Shown piece by piece: positions 22,490-34,396 of a stretch of DNA of 64,000 bases (positions are counted from its first letter, which is position 1; every line of letters starts with the position of its first letter). This DNA comes from Tubiluchus corallicola (lineage: Eukaryota > Priapulida > Priapulimorpha > Priapulimorphida > Tubiluchidae), in the NCBI GenBank assembly GCA_030141605.1, contig JAQGDQ010000485.1, positions 12,501 through 76,500 of the forward strand. Direction: 5' to 3'. The notes under the pieces were generated by a model, which saw only the letters and a list, made by a program, of their open reading frames with translations, searched no databases and was not told the origin of the DNA. The translations under genes were made by a program, and so were the position numbers.

Positions 22490-24118
22490 TTATTACTGCT
22501 GGCAACAAGTAGAGCGTGTCCTGCTAAATCAGGACTTAACGCACTGCAAAAAGATATTCCAGATATATTCGAGAATTGGAACACATTTATTCGCAGTTGA
22601 TAAGCGAAATCCAACCACAGTGTGGGAAGCATTCAATAACTACTTTGAAACCAAAGCTAATTTTCGTTTGGCAAGGTTCCAATTACATAAGATGCACCAG
22701 GACAATAATGAACCTGTCAACAGTTTTGTCACCCGCCTTAAGGTGCAAGCAAACAAATGTAATCTTGGGAATTTACAGGCAGTCGAGGATAGTATCATCA
22801 ACCAAATTATTAAAGGCACCACACATGCAGCTGTACGCAAAAAAACTTTTAGATCAAGACCCAGCCAACTTAACACTGGATCGCACACTTGATCTAGCAC
22901 GGATTTACGAGTCGACGCAGGCGCAGATGCAAACATTTGAACAATCCGAACAACATGTTGCAGAAATTAGTCGTAGTTCAAGTAACAGCGGTCGCAACTA
23001 TTCCCCTGACAGACCATGTGGCAACTGTGGTGGCAGTATCCATGGTAGACAAGTTTGCCCAGCAAGAAATCAGAAATGCAATAAATGTGGCAGAACTGGA
23101 CACTGGGGAAAGGTATGTCATAGCACAAGAAACAGAAGTAGTTCCAGACCACGGCAAAGTCGAGCTAGAAGCAGAACAATGTGCAACACAGCTCAAAGAC
23201 CCACTAGTAGCAAAACCCAGCAAAGTCGATCTCAAGATAAATCAGTGCATTGTTGTGACACCTTCAACCCAGGGGAGTTTGAACAGTTGTCGCTTTATTC
23301 GATTCATATCTACAGTAATCACATCAGTTCATCTGAGAGGAAAACTGAGGCATATGCAATGGTAAAAACTAAACCATACATTGAATTACCTAATCAACTC
23401 GCCAATCTGCGTGGCAAAGCAGACACAGGCGCACAAGGAAACATCCTACCAGTTAGAGTGTTCAAGAAAATATACCCGAAACGTGTTGATAGTCATGGTA
23501 AACCCGTTAACATAAGTGATTCTAAAACAGCGTTGACAGTGTACAATGGTACCAACATACCACAGTGTGGTGAAGTTACGTTTCCATGTCAGTCGCAGCA
23601 AGGAGACTGGAAGCAAACCACATTTTATGTAGTGATACATCGGGACCAGTCATCTTTGGTCTATCAACCTATACAGAATCAGGACTTGTAACCCTTAACT
23701 GTACTGTGAACAAAATTGTGGGTAATTTTCCGTCATACAACACAATGCCGACAATTAATTCAATGAATGACCTTAAAAGCTTGTATCCGGATCGATTTGA
23801 AGGTATTGGACTATTTCCAGGGACATACACATTAACTGTAGACCCAACCGTCACCCCTGTCATACACGCACCAAGAAGGACACCTATCCAGTTAAAAGAT
23901 AACATCAAGACTGAACTTGATCGTATGCAACAGCTAGTTGTTATACGTCCAGTGAACGAGCCAACCGATTGGGTTTCAAGCATTACGTATTCAGACAAGA
24001 ATGATGGTACAATAAGAATATGCCTTGACCCTAAGGACTTGAACAAAGCTCTGAAGAGAGAGCCACATCACACACCGATACTTGAGGAACTCACACATCG
24101 ATTTAGTGGTTCTGTCAC
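22490..24118 (+). pseudogene. Ty3/gypsy-type retrotransposon remnant: gag, protease, start of reverse transcriptase
   Basis: The order is a gag domain (about 22500-22850), two CCHC zinc knuckles (CGNCGGSIHGRQVC and CNKCGRTGHWGKVC, about 23020-23115), an aspartic protease with DTGA (near 23423), then the N-terminal part of reverse transcriptase (about 23640-24118), including WVSSITYSDKNDGTIRICLD. The layout resembles K02A2.6-like Ty3/gypsy elements. Two single-base shifts break it: +1 in a run of seven A at 22839-22845, and -1 near 23630 between protease and polymerase. The RT stops short before its YxDD box, and RNase H, integrase and LTRs are absent. Dead fragment. Confidence 0.88.
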
Positions 24119-25480
24119 GGATTCCCGTGATTGAGTTCTACTCTGCTATTATACCTTTCATTTACAGTATTGCAAACTAGTTTATTCCGGTTCTATAATC
24201 TTTGCAAATTTATCTAGAGTCATTCAATTAAGTTAACCTTGAATTATTCATACGGGCTTCATTCCGAAGCTATAAATTCCTTCGTCACCATTGTACAAGG
24301 GAGCATTTGACGTTTGCTTTTCCTACAAGCAGACGTCAAATGGTCCGCCTAATTCGTTAGGCTAATTTTTTCCCCTTTCTTCAATAGTTTTTTTTTTTAT
24401 GGTTATGTGCTGATGTGTATCTATAATTAGGTTTACTGCTGTTATAAGTAGTAACTATGTAATTGCGACAAATCTTGTGAATTGAATAAATTTTATTTGG
24501 GTGGCCACTCCTTTTAAACCAATGGTTATGAAGTTTTTGTTAAGAGTCAAATTTTAGTCTAAATTATACGTTTCAGTAACAGCAAACCATTCTAATTATC
24601 AACTCGTAGACTTAAGCGTTATGAACCTTTCTCTATAAAAAATATACTAGACTATATACACTTCCACGTAATTGTTTAATTAAGAACCAGGCCGACGTCT
24701 CTCCCACAAAACTTTATGAAAATTTGAGCTTTTTTCACACTTGGCTCCTGAACCAAACTGTATGCGGCCCGCAGGTATTGCGGGAAAGTGTAATGTGGCC
24801 CGCCTAGTCAGGTAATTTGCACACTCCTGTAATAATGCATGGCTTAACAGTATCACCGATGGCGGGGCCATTAGCTTATCCACCGGGTCATTAGCCCTAC
24901 GAAGGCATACGAGCCGAGGGCCGAATCGCTGAGTTTAGTTAGTGTCAAAAATTTGTTTTCAAAAATGCAGAAGGCAAAATTGTAGGCAATTTATCACTTG
25001 ATACATTGATAAATTAAAGAGTTTGAGTCTGATGGCCTGGTTGCATTCTGACTTGGTGACCATGTCAAGGGTGCAAACAGCCAGTACTCACACTCACGTA
25101 CCACAAACCACATGTGGAATAAAAATGTAATTAATGTATAAAAAAACGCCTGAAAGCAGATTTGTCATTTTCATTACTCATGAAATCATGATATTCATTA
25201 GATGGTACAAAAAGTAGTGGAATTTATTATAATGTGTCATTTCTTATTCAAACGAAGTATTTTTTTTACTAAATCCGGATGTTGTACTTTCTTAATTAGA
25301 CCTACCTAATTGGACTGTTGGCAAAGAAGTCTACCTGATGATTAAGCAATCATGCCTCTGATACTTAAGCTTCAGGGCAATGATGCACATGGCTTCAACT
25401 CGGACTGACTGTCATTTAAATAAACAGATCGTCAATGACGGTGTAGGTCCCTGAAGAAGAATTGTATAACATTATGTAAA
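24119..25480. other. Non-coding stretch with hairpins and a truncated hAT-type MITE end
   Basis: A 16-bp stem hairpin lies at 24304-24341. At about 24700-24832 there is a truncated, reverse copy of the right-hand type of the hAT MITE seen at 53939 (gcgggaaagtgtaatgtggc, then tttgcacactcctg). Nothing coding is recognised. Confidence 0.5.
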
Positions 25481-25735
25481 CTGGTGGCGCCGCTGTGTGG
25501 GGCAAAACTTTGCAGTGTCAAGAACCTCTACATTATAATGGTTTCTGTAAGTTGTATTTGTTTCAAAATTGATATAATGAGACTGAATATTGTATATATT
25601 CTAATATACTGGGTGTGCGCATGCGTGTGCTGTAGTAAGTTGCTCAGAATTTTTCGTAGCAAAAAAATTCGAAAAATTATTGATTTTTCGAGGTATCAGT
25701 TAAATTTTTTAAACTGGATATTTTTGTGACACATT

Positions 25736-26070
25736 ATGATGCCTGGAGGAGATGAAAATAAGCATAACAAGACGTCGAAATCAAATGTAAATAGTTCTGA
25801 AGTGAGAGTCAACACCCGCAGTACATCCAGACAAGTATGAAACATGGCGGCTCCTGTAAGCTCAAACGTACAGCCAGAATATATAACTGGCGTCCAGGAT
25901 AGAGGCGGATCTAACGAAGATTTTGAGGTAAAGTCCATGTTAAAGGATATATCTGGAAAAATTGATGCCAAGTATGAGCAGATACAGAATTCTACTTGTT
26001 GCAGGTACAAATGTTTTGGTCCATTACCCCTTCTCAAGGTAGTATATGCAATGGAAGCGACAATATATTA
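25736..26070 (+). pseudogene. Possible LINE ORF1 N-terminal remnant
   Basis: From ATG at 25736 a polar frame (about 34 residues, Asn/Ser/Thr/Arg-rich) meets TGA at 25838-25840 and continues in the same frame from 25844 for 75 more residues, including a coiled-coil-like KSMLKDISGKIDAKYEQIQ. This resembles the start of a CR1-like ORF1 (nucleic-acid chaperone), but no diagnostic domain is present. It could also be unrelated non-coding sequence. Confidence 0.3.
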
Positions 26071-26829
26071 GACTGTAGCTCAATGAGCTAGACTACTTTT
26101 TCTACTCTGATATTGTATAGGTGGAACTTGTTATGTACACACGTTTCTGTTACATTTAGAATTTGACTTTTAAATTATACTGCTACCTTTTACTGACATT
26201 CTGGCTTTTTCTCGACTCAATATTGGACCAACAATGTATGTATGCATTTTAGCCTTTTAGTGTAACGTAGTAATCTGTAGCACTTATTTCAGTAGATTTG
26301 TAAATGTAGTAATTGTAGACTACAGAAAATTTGTATTTTTGCAGAATAAACTAACAAGCTGATACGATAGCGCATGTTCTTCGCCAAGCCTTCCCATTTG
26401 ATTGGCTATTATAATGATGCTACTAAGCTTTAATCGATGTTGTATGTGGGAAAAACAATAGATGATTTGATTTGATTAATAATGAAAAAAGACATAAAAC
26501 GGTGTTACAGAAATACACACAGGTCAGCAAATAAGAGTGAAATGTACACTCGTTTGAAGTTCTAATCAACACTGCTGTGAGACCAAAAGTAACTATCGGA
26601 CTAAGCAAGTACATGAGCAAATTGGTGAACAATTATGTCAGTAAGTAAGTAGTTTCAAAAATCTAAATTGGTTATTTTATAAAAAGGAAGCCTTCATTCC
26701 TGTGACCTTATCATTTTTGTTGCGATGCTCTTCCACTGACCTCTTCATGAACCTTGTGAACCCACCTCGTCATGAGCTTGAATTCGCTATAATTATTACA
26801 CAATTGTTTGCGACATTCCCTTTAGATGC

Positions 26830-27440
26830 TCTTTGGGTGACCCCAGAAGGCCGAAAATTTTTGACCTTGGTCATTCAGTTTCACATGCATTTTATGCAAA
26901 GGCTACTACCTACCGAAAATCTAAGACAAAGGACAAAAGGTTTTGGCAAAATAAAGAAAATGAAATCATCTGCCAACAACGCTCGATGTTTTAGTGAACC
27001 ATGTTAAGCCGCCTCCGCTTTATGGTGACCTTTGGGTGAGCCAGGCGGGCCAAAATTTTGGCAGTAGCATTACAATGTTTTCTGTATGTTGCATCTGTTT
27101 GGCCTCAAAATTGTCAAAGAATATGTGCTTTATCTGTTTATCTGTAGATGACATTTAGGTGACCCCAGGTGGGCCAATTTTTGTTAGTGTCAAGCCCACT
27201 TCATGCTAAGCTTTAATTTGATATATTAATCAAAGTGATGGAGATATTTCCTGTTGGGGGCCTTTGGCTGATCGCGGGTGGGCCGAAATTTTTATCAGTG
27301 TCAAAAACTCTAGCATCAGAATGTTTTCTGTATGTTACATTTGTTTGGCAGTACAAAGAATGTACCTTTTATCTGGTTTGGCAGAAATGGTTCCTGTAGA
27401 TGGCCTTTAGGTGACCCCAGATGGGCCAACATTTGTTAGT
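26830..27440 (+). repeat. Diverged tandem repeat with gtgacccca(g)...gggcc core
   Basis: Five diverged occurrences of a block like tttaggtgaccccaggtgggcc followed by aaaatttt occur at about 26834, 27023, 27147, 27255 and 27405; spacer words (atgttttctgtatgtt) also recur. No coding frame. Confidence 0.6.
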
Positions 27441-28420
27441 GTCGATTATGGACTATGGATGATAGAGTCAAGTATGGTTAGTGGATTATTAAGATAATAA
27501 TGTATTTGATGGTGGTGAACCTTGTAAAAGTTAACCCCACGCACACACCAGCACCCAAAATCGAATCTGATGAAGAAGTTGTAGATAAAGTGCAAACAGA
27601 AAGTAATCAGACAGGTAAAAATTCTTTTGCAAAAGAAAAGGAGATGGAATATCCCCAAAAAGAGATCTAAAAAGGCAAATCCAGAAAAAACGGTAACAAA
27701 ATGTTAATAAATTCTCAGAGAGAAAAGGGAAAATCATATATTCCCTTTTATGCCATCATTATATAAATGACGAAAATCATTATATAAAGTGAAAAAAGCT
27801 GAACAGACAATTAGGTCACGGTGTAGTTGTTAAGACAAAAAATTTTCGACGACGTCTGGGAAAACTTGACGTGGCGTGAACCGAAAATTTTCACCAAAAC
27901 ATTTGTGGAGGCAGTACCAACAAAATGGTGCAGAGAAACAGGTGAAAAATCTCGAAGAAGCTTAACATCTCGGTACTACTTAAAAAGATGGCAAACGCAA
28001 AGCCGTGTGCAGAATGATGTTTCTTTCCACTACAGGACTTGGTAGGTGGTAAGTGCAAAATTGGACCAAAAGTTCAGTCACTCCAAGAAATGCTGGAGTA
28101 CATTCAAAGTACTATGATAGAGTCAAAGAAAGAGGGGATTTCATGAAAACAGAATTTTTCGGACAAGCCTCCCAAAATGCCTTCTCATCATTGTCGTGCT
28201 TCTACAACCAAAACTTATTTAGACCTTGTAATATCAACCGCGACTAACATGTACAAACTTTACAAAGCAAAATGTGAAGAAGGAAATATAACATATATAA
28301 GTTCTTTTCAAAGAGTTTCAAAAGAAGAACAGGGCCATTATTCCAACATGGAAAAGATCAGTGTGATGTATGCATGGTGTCATATCTGATACACTGAAAA
28401 AGATCTACTTAATGTGTGCA
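27441..28420. other. Stretch without recognised gene
   Basis: Several short open frames are present but none shows a domain, splice context or codon pattern I can support. Confidence 0.35.
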
Positions 28421-28790
28421 AGAATAATGTGTGCGTCGTCGACCTGTAATGCGCCATGAATAGTTTGCAACCTGTAATGTTCATCATAATAATAAAGCTT
28501 ACTTAAATCTATTTGTGGATCTGTCTGCCTTATTATCTGTGGGATAACAAGAGATGGTGTCAGAGATTCGAGCCCAGCAGTATTAGCGATACTACGTCGG
28601 AAACGCGTGAGTAACCTCTCTACTAAGAAATTTCTTGGACTGCTGTATTTCTTCCTCGCCGAGCATGGTGATGTGTAGTTCGGCACGACCAGCATGTCGG
28701 CGGATGAATATCTGTCAGACCAACTAGTGACACGGTCAGATTACAACTATGGAATCGTGAGTCACGATGTGAACCACAGGTAAGTGTACC
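28421..28790 (+). mobile_element. LTR 3' part plus tRNA primer-binding site (candidate LTR retrotransposon leader)
   Basis: AATAAA (near 28490) is followed by an LTR-like end (ataaca, 28549) and, five bases on, TGGTGTCAGAGATTCGAGCC (28555-28574). This is the complement of a tRNA 3' end including CCA and the T-arm, as expected for a primer-binding site. A short frame from the ATG at 28693 (MSADEYLSDQLVTR...) may be the start of gag. The element is then interrupted; its LTR 5' boundary is not clear. Confidence 0.5.
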
Positions 28791-28944
28791 AAGAAGCTAC
28801 GCAGAATTCAACGATGATGATTGCAGTGCAATTTTGTAGTACGCAATGAGCTGCACGAAGGTTTTGCATAACGCAACAAGGCGAAAAATAATAAACTGTT
28901 AGATGCAGAGTGGAAATAAATAAACTTATAACTTATAAAGATAC

Positions 28945-29093
28945 GTATGCCAAGATGTCGTCACAATATGCGGCATCGCATATGTTTAGAAACGCACATG
29001 AAAAGCTTCAACATCGAAACACGAAGTGAAGACCTTTAGCTTTTAAATAATTACAACTTATGTGCTTCAAAATCAAACTCAGCAAAAATGTGA
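28945..29093 (-). repeat. Inverted copy of the 62.70-62.85 kb segment
   Basis: This sequence is the reverse complement of about 62702-62850 (shared blocks include ccaagatgtcgtcacaat and ttaaataattacaactta). It abuts the truncated hAT MITE at 29094, as the partner segment lies just beyond the MITE at 62184-62651. Confidence 0.8.
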
Positions 29094-29463
29094 CCACAGA
29101 CTCTGAAACAGGCCGTAGGCAGCAACAAATTGCAATTTTGTGACCATAGAGAGCCTCTAAGTGGACTTAAAATATCTGTTACCTTGTTTCATGCATAATT
29201 TAAAATACCGAACTATCAAGGATACATGATACCTAATTGTCTCAAAAATGCCTAAGTACTGGCCGCTCCTATGCAAAAGTATATAAAAACTGTCTGCAAT
29301 TGACTCAAATAACTCCACACGATTGATTCTATATTGTAAACAACGTGACGGCCTGCCAACTAGCGGTCAGCTTGTGATATAATGCACTGGGTCCGTAAAA
29401 ATGGCACTACTGGTCTTCCAAAAACTCGGAATTCCGCGTATCCCCGGAAAATTCTCATTCCTG
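29094..29463 (-). mobile_element. hAT-type MITE family CAGGGATG, copy 2 (truncated)
   Basis: Matches the copies at 20162 and 62184 but lacks the end next to 29094; the other end reads TTCTCATTCCTG. Non-coding. Confidence 0.85.
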
Positions 29464-29599
29464 GCATTGAAAATCACATTATGGTATTCGACTGTGGAAA
29501 GTTTTACATTTGAATAGTGAAGCTATTGTTTTGTCTTTGAAGTGGACACAATCCTGTGAAAAATATCTTTCTCTCCTTAATGGCTTTGGTTAATTAGAA

Positions 29600-30062
29600 G
29601 AACTTTCAGTTTCCTAGATATCCCGATGTTTCTGATTTTATATAAAACATTTGTCCATCCTATTCTTGACTACGGAGATGTCATATGGAATCCATCTAGA
29701 TTGAATGCAATAATAAAAGTGGAATCCAACATAGCTACAAAATTAGTTCCTGACATGAGTCATCTGACGTATTCAGAACGGATGGGGAATTTTGAAACTT
29801 CCCTCACTGAGATTTCGATGGAAGAGAGGTGACTTGATCCTGATGTTTCGTATCAAAAACAATCTGACTAAACTACAGCCTGGTTGTTATTTTGCTAATA
29901 ATCTACGGGCTATAGGATATAAAGCTATTAAACCCAGATGCAGAAGCAGGAATAGGTTTATGTTCAGGACTGTCAATGATTGGAATTCATTAAATACTAA
30001 GGCATGGTGTGCCACTAATGCTTCACACTTTAAGACATAACTGGATCAGTATTGGAAAGACA
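29600..30062 (+). pseudogene. LINE reverse transcriptase C-terminal region (CR1/jockey-like), frameshifted
   Basis: Two frames together give the typical thumb and C-terminal part of CR1/jockey-clade LINE reverse transcriptase: LYKTFVHPILDYGDVIWNP, then SHLTYSERM, then (after a shift near 29800) LPSLRFRWKRGDLILMF, KPRCRSRNRFMF and the terminal NDWNSL. The catalytic core is missing. A fragment that copies itself only in intact relatives. Confidence 0.88.
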
Positions 30063-30397
30063 ATCCTGAAATGTTGTTGAGCTTGACTAAGCTGTACTTG
30101 AGCCATAGACATAATATAGCTAGATTAGTGAACAAGTTGGGCAAATTAGGAAGACGAAGCAGAGGAGAGCAAAAAGGGAATGTGCAGATTAGCAGAACGC
30201 CAGAGTTATGGCGAGGAAATTTGTTGCTTTATTTTGTTAAAAAGCTACTTGTTTTTTTAAATCAATTTTAATAAATGTGTTTTTAAATGAAGTTAGAAGT
30301 TTGTCAGCTCTACAAACTGTAACATACAGCGGTGGGATAAGCTATCAGTTTTGAAACTTTGTCAGTAATACGAGTAAGTCAGTAGCAATCAAGCAGC

Positions 30398-31315
30398 ATG
30401 GCACAGGTGTCAAATGTTGTGCAGCCACCAGAATTTGATGGCACAAGCGGTTTTTCAAGATGTATAAATCGTTTTCAGCGAGTTGCAGTAGCCAATGATT
30501 GGAATGATGAAAAGAAATTCCAAGTACTGCCAGCTTTGTTGATTGGGCAGGCTGATAATGTTATGGACGGGTTAACTCGCCAAGATGGTGAAGTGCCAAA
30601 TACAGAGTTAGTTGATGCACTTAAGCGAGTTTATACCACAGAGGAATCTTAGCGTTTATATCTGACTGAATTCAATCAGAGAAATTTGAAAAAGGATGAA
30701 AGTGCACATGCCTATGCTAATGAATTAGCTCGCTTGTTTAAGTCAGCAAATCCTGAGGTAACCGACAGAAATGTTATTGAGAGATTTTGCATGCAAAAAT
30801 TTATTTAAGGTTTAAAACCAGAGTGGCGTACTAGATTTTATGATGCACATATCACTACACTGGAGGGTGCTATTGCCAAGTTGCATAAAATCCAAATTAG
30901 TCGCAAGGTTGTTGACAAACAGAGACAATCAATAAATGAGCGTGGGAGAGGCAACTATGTTCGTCGAATAACTTGTTTTAAATGCCACAAAGAAGGGCAT
31001 CGCGCAGCAGAGTGTCGTAATAAGTCATTAGGTAGAGATCAACGAGAGTCCGTAGTTGTGGAACGCAAACAACCGAGAGAGATGTGTACTCGATGTACTC
31101 TCCCTGGTCATAAAGCAGATGTTTGCCACACCAAGTGCAGAAAATGTAGTAGCGTGGGACACATAGCAGCAAATTGCTCAAAGAGACGTAGTAAGTCAGC
31201 ACAGCCAACAGCAGTAGGTGCCACTTTGAATAGAAGATCTTGCCAAACGGAAAAAGAAAAGGCTTTATACATCTCATTAAGAATAGAAAATCGTAATACT
31301 TTTCGTTTCCGCTAA
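30398..31315 (+). pseudogene. LTR-retrotransposon gag with three CCHC knuckles, two in-frame stops
   Basis: One continuous frame of about 305 codons, from ATG at 30398, is broken only by TAG (30650-30652) and TAA (30806-30808). The first half is a retrotransposon gag domain (starts MAQVSNVVQPPEFDGTSG; A-Y-A-N-E-L-A-R-L-F and G-L-K-P-E-W in the middle). The second half has three zinc knuckles: CFKCHKEGHRAAEC, CTRCTLPGHKADVC and CRKCSSVGHIAANC. It ends at 31313-31315. Both stops fit C-to-T changes at Gln codons. No protease or polymerase follows. It is different from the gag at 22.5 kb. Confidence 0.88.
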
Positions 31316-32438
31316 TCTCGTGGTAATTTACTCATATATTTAGTGTATGATTACCAATAATTACGTTGTATTCACAGTTCTACACTATACAGTTCGTATC
31401 GCCATCTTGTTTGTGTGTGTAGTCACGTGACGAATTTCATACTAGTTTATGCATTATCAGGGCCTAGCTTAAAAGGCACGTGACACACTTTTATTTTGAG
31501 CGCATTTATGAAATAAAGAAAAAACCTTTACTTTTATAATCTAATAGTAATAATACTACAGTAATAAATAAAATTAATGATAAATAACTATAGTCGTCTA
31601 AAATAATTTCCTCGTATATGCCAGCTTTGGTCTGACTATACAGTGAGGAAGAAACAAAAAATTCGGGAAGTCTTTTGAAGAAAAGACAATGACTGACACA
31701 GGATTATAATGGCATTTTAGGTTTACATACTCATTATCACCACCATTATTGCAGTGCTATTTTTATCGTTATCGTCTTGACTACCACTATTCTGATGCCA
31801 TTATCATTATGCATGTACAACTTATAGTAGCTTATACAATTTTGGTCCATGAGTACGGGGGGAGGGAATGTAGTGGGAAGCATATTTACAAAGCTCAAAG
31901 TAATGACAATAATGATGATGACAACGTAATGACAACGTCCGTACATACACACATGGACACACACGCACGCACACACACACGCACGCGCGCGCGTACGTAA
32001 GTACATATATACATACATACATACACACATGCATATACATACGTATAATTATATAATAATATTATTAATACATTTTCACCCCACGTGAAATTAAATGTGT
32101 ACTCACGTTAGGAATTTTCACGTCACATCATACTATTGAGGCAGCCAGGATAGATACGTTGAACTAATATGTACTATTAGGTGCAAAACAGTTCCTACGT
32201 GGATTATACATTCTAATTGCACTTGAATAACCATTGATTTCCTAAAAATCGTGTGTTTTTGTTTTCTTGTGCAGACGTACTAATCGACATTTCGCCAATA
32301 ATGAAGAATGCAACAGCTCGAAACAATACAAATAAAGAACAATAAATAAATGCAATTGTAACTTCAACATTTCGTGAAATTCAGTTAAAAAAGAAGAATT
32401 AAACAACGTAAAGTTGATCCGCAATTTGGAACAAAAAA
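31316..32438. other. Non-coding stretch with a CA/ACGC microsatellite
   Basis: A mixed (CA)n/(CACG)n/(CG)n tract lies at about 31945-31994, followed by (CATA)n. No gene is recognised. Confidence 0.5.
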
Positions 32439-32807
32439 TTAAAAAACGCGAAAACGTTGAGCCCACATATATTCGATCAAATAGTCTCCAATCATTTGCC
32501 GATTTGTTGGTCCATTCATGGCTTTGAATTTTGCTTTAGCTCTCTGCCACATGGCTTCAACGTGGTTTGTGGTGACACCAGTTTGTGGCTCAATAAAATT
32601 CAAGTTATGATTCACAGTTTCGTGTGCATAGCCACCAGCCATTAGTGGTATGGCATTGTATGCCCGCCACATGTCAGACCAGATAGTTGTTCCTGGCCTG
32701 ACCCATTGCTGAATTATTGGAAGCAGGGTTTGTACATCCCTACTTGCCACAGGCACGAGAAGCCCCTTTTTCGTTTCGGCCTCATAGGCCCCACAGTGTT
32801 CCCTCAC
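32439..32807 (-). pseudogene. Merlin-type (IS1595/ISXO2-like) transposase, C-terminal fragment
   Basis: A 122-residue frame matches the C-terminal half of the DDE transposase domain shared by eukaryotic Merlin and bacterial IS1595-group elements: PGTTIWSDMWRAYN (second catalytic Asp), GYAHETVNHNLNF, then NHVEAMWQRAK (third acidic residue) and the terminal YLIEYMW. The N-terminal zinc ribbon and the first catalytic Asp region are absent upstream (beyond about 32800 the sequence is unrelated), so it is inactive. Terminal repeats were not found. Confidence 0.88.
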
Positions 32808-33990
32808 TTATCGTGGGTGTTCCGTTCCAGGCCCACCCGCGATACGATACAAACTCCCGCGGCTGCAACCCTAATAATCACAAATTATGCAAAGAAACTA
32901 AAAATACAGGTTAAGGGCCACAACGTCACTGCGCGAGAGCGATTGCGCATTAGTGGTGTAAACACAGTTATTCACGTGGAGCTTCTTGCGTGATGGCGAA
33001 AATGATTTTAATCTGGAATTGTAAGGCCTAAAAACCAATAATATTATGGGAATATGGTGTATATTACGCCTGTTGGTCTGCTTTCTGGCCTGCAGGCGTG
33101 AAAACAAACAAGAAGCCAGAAAAAACTAGGAGGTGCGAAAGTGTAATAGCGCCCCCATTTCAGCCTGAATGAACCTTATTGACAGAGAATTAAAGACTCA
33201 CACCTGACTGCACACCACAGTGGCATAGTATTAAGAGTTGCAGTGTTTAACCGCATCCACAACGTTGTGTATAGTATTAAGTATTGCAACCATGGGCGAA
33301 AAGCTATTACTAGCTTCGCCCTGATCATCGAAGGTAATTGAGCTATAGTAATATTCACCTAACTACAGATTGCGTGACTGCTTACATTGTATTTACGTCC
33401 ACTTCAACTGCACGTTGAACTCCAACTTTCAATGCGTAGTTCTGCTAGTGAACCATACCTGGCAACATTAAAAGATTAGCACTTCACACATATTAACGAA
33501 AACATAGCGCGGAATAAGCAACTCGTGAAAACTTACCATACCGATAAGCAAATTGCAAAACGCTGAATGTTGTAAGATCGCAAGGCGTTCCGCAAATTGG
33601 GAACAAAATATATAATAGGAAGTTGTTGTGGACCACTCGCTACGACTGACCACTTTTTGGTCAGCAGGACAGATCGTTATCAAGTGTCACCGTTCATGTC
33701 AGTATAAACTATAAAGTCTAACGAACCTACCTTGTCGAATATGTGGACAACTCCTTATATTTTTTCCAGCCTTCTTGGCATAAGATATGATTCATTACCT
33801 GAACTGTCACGTGACCTCGATTCTGCTGATCATTGTCTATGATGGGGAGTAACTTGAATGAGCTCATCGGTCTAGATTTTCTACCACTTATTTTGAGGTA
33901 TGACTCTCTGCCACAATCTCTGGCAGCCTTTTTAAATTATTCATTGTGTTTAGATAGGTACTCAGTGGCGTCCTGACTAATGTCGTTGCT
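32808..33990. other. Stretch without recognised gene
   Basis: No domain-bearing frame or clear element end. The segment 32810-32870 is GC-richer than its surroundings. Confidence 0.35.
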
Positions 33991-34396
33991 CAGGGGTAGG
34001 GCGTGAGCATCAAACATTCGAATTCGATTCGAACAAGTTTTTTAGTTCGAAACTGATTCGAACCTTAAATCATAGATTCGAGTACACAGCCACACATGTT
34101 ACTTGTCATTAAAATGCTTGAAACAACATACAATGAATGCAGTTTAGCTGCGTTTCCTATGCAAAATTTTTAACAAACTAATAGTGATTTTACTGTAGAT
34201 CAAAATCGAATTATATGCATGATTTTTGTATGACCACTTTTTACTAGTGGTTCGAAAACTTGTTCGAAAATCTTTCAAACTTAATTCGAATTTGATTTGG
34301 ATACAAAATACTGAAATTTGGTTAGATTCGAATTCAAAAATCACAAATTCGATTTGTTTCAAATTAGCTTTCTGGTAGGGAATGCTCACCCTTCCT
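33991..34396. mobile_element. Candidate MITE rich in ttcgaa words
   Basis: The left side reads CAGGGGTAGGGCGTGAGCAT and the right side ATGCTCACCCTTCCTC, an imperfect inverted pair. The interior is dense in attcgaa/ttcgaat. A diverged, reverse-oriented relative lies at about 35790-36150. No matching target duplication was found. Confidence 0.45.

Noticed and set aside
22839-22846. Programmed -1 frameshift site (A-rich slippery heptamer) in the gag of the Ty3/gypsy remnant
   Set aside because: The required shift is +1, not -1, and a second unrelated shift occurs downstream; simple indel decay fits better.
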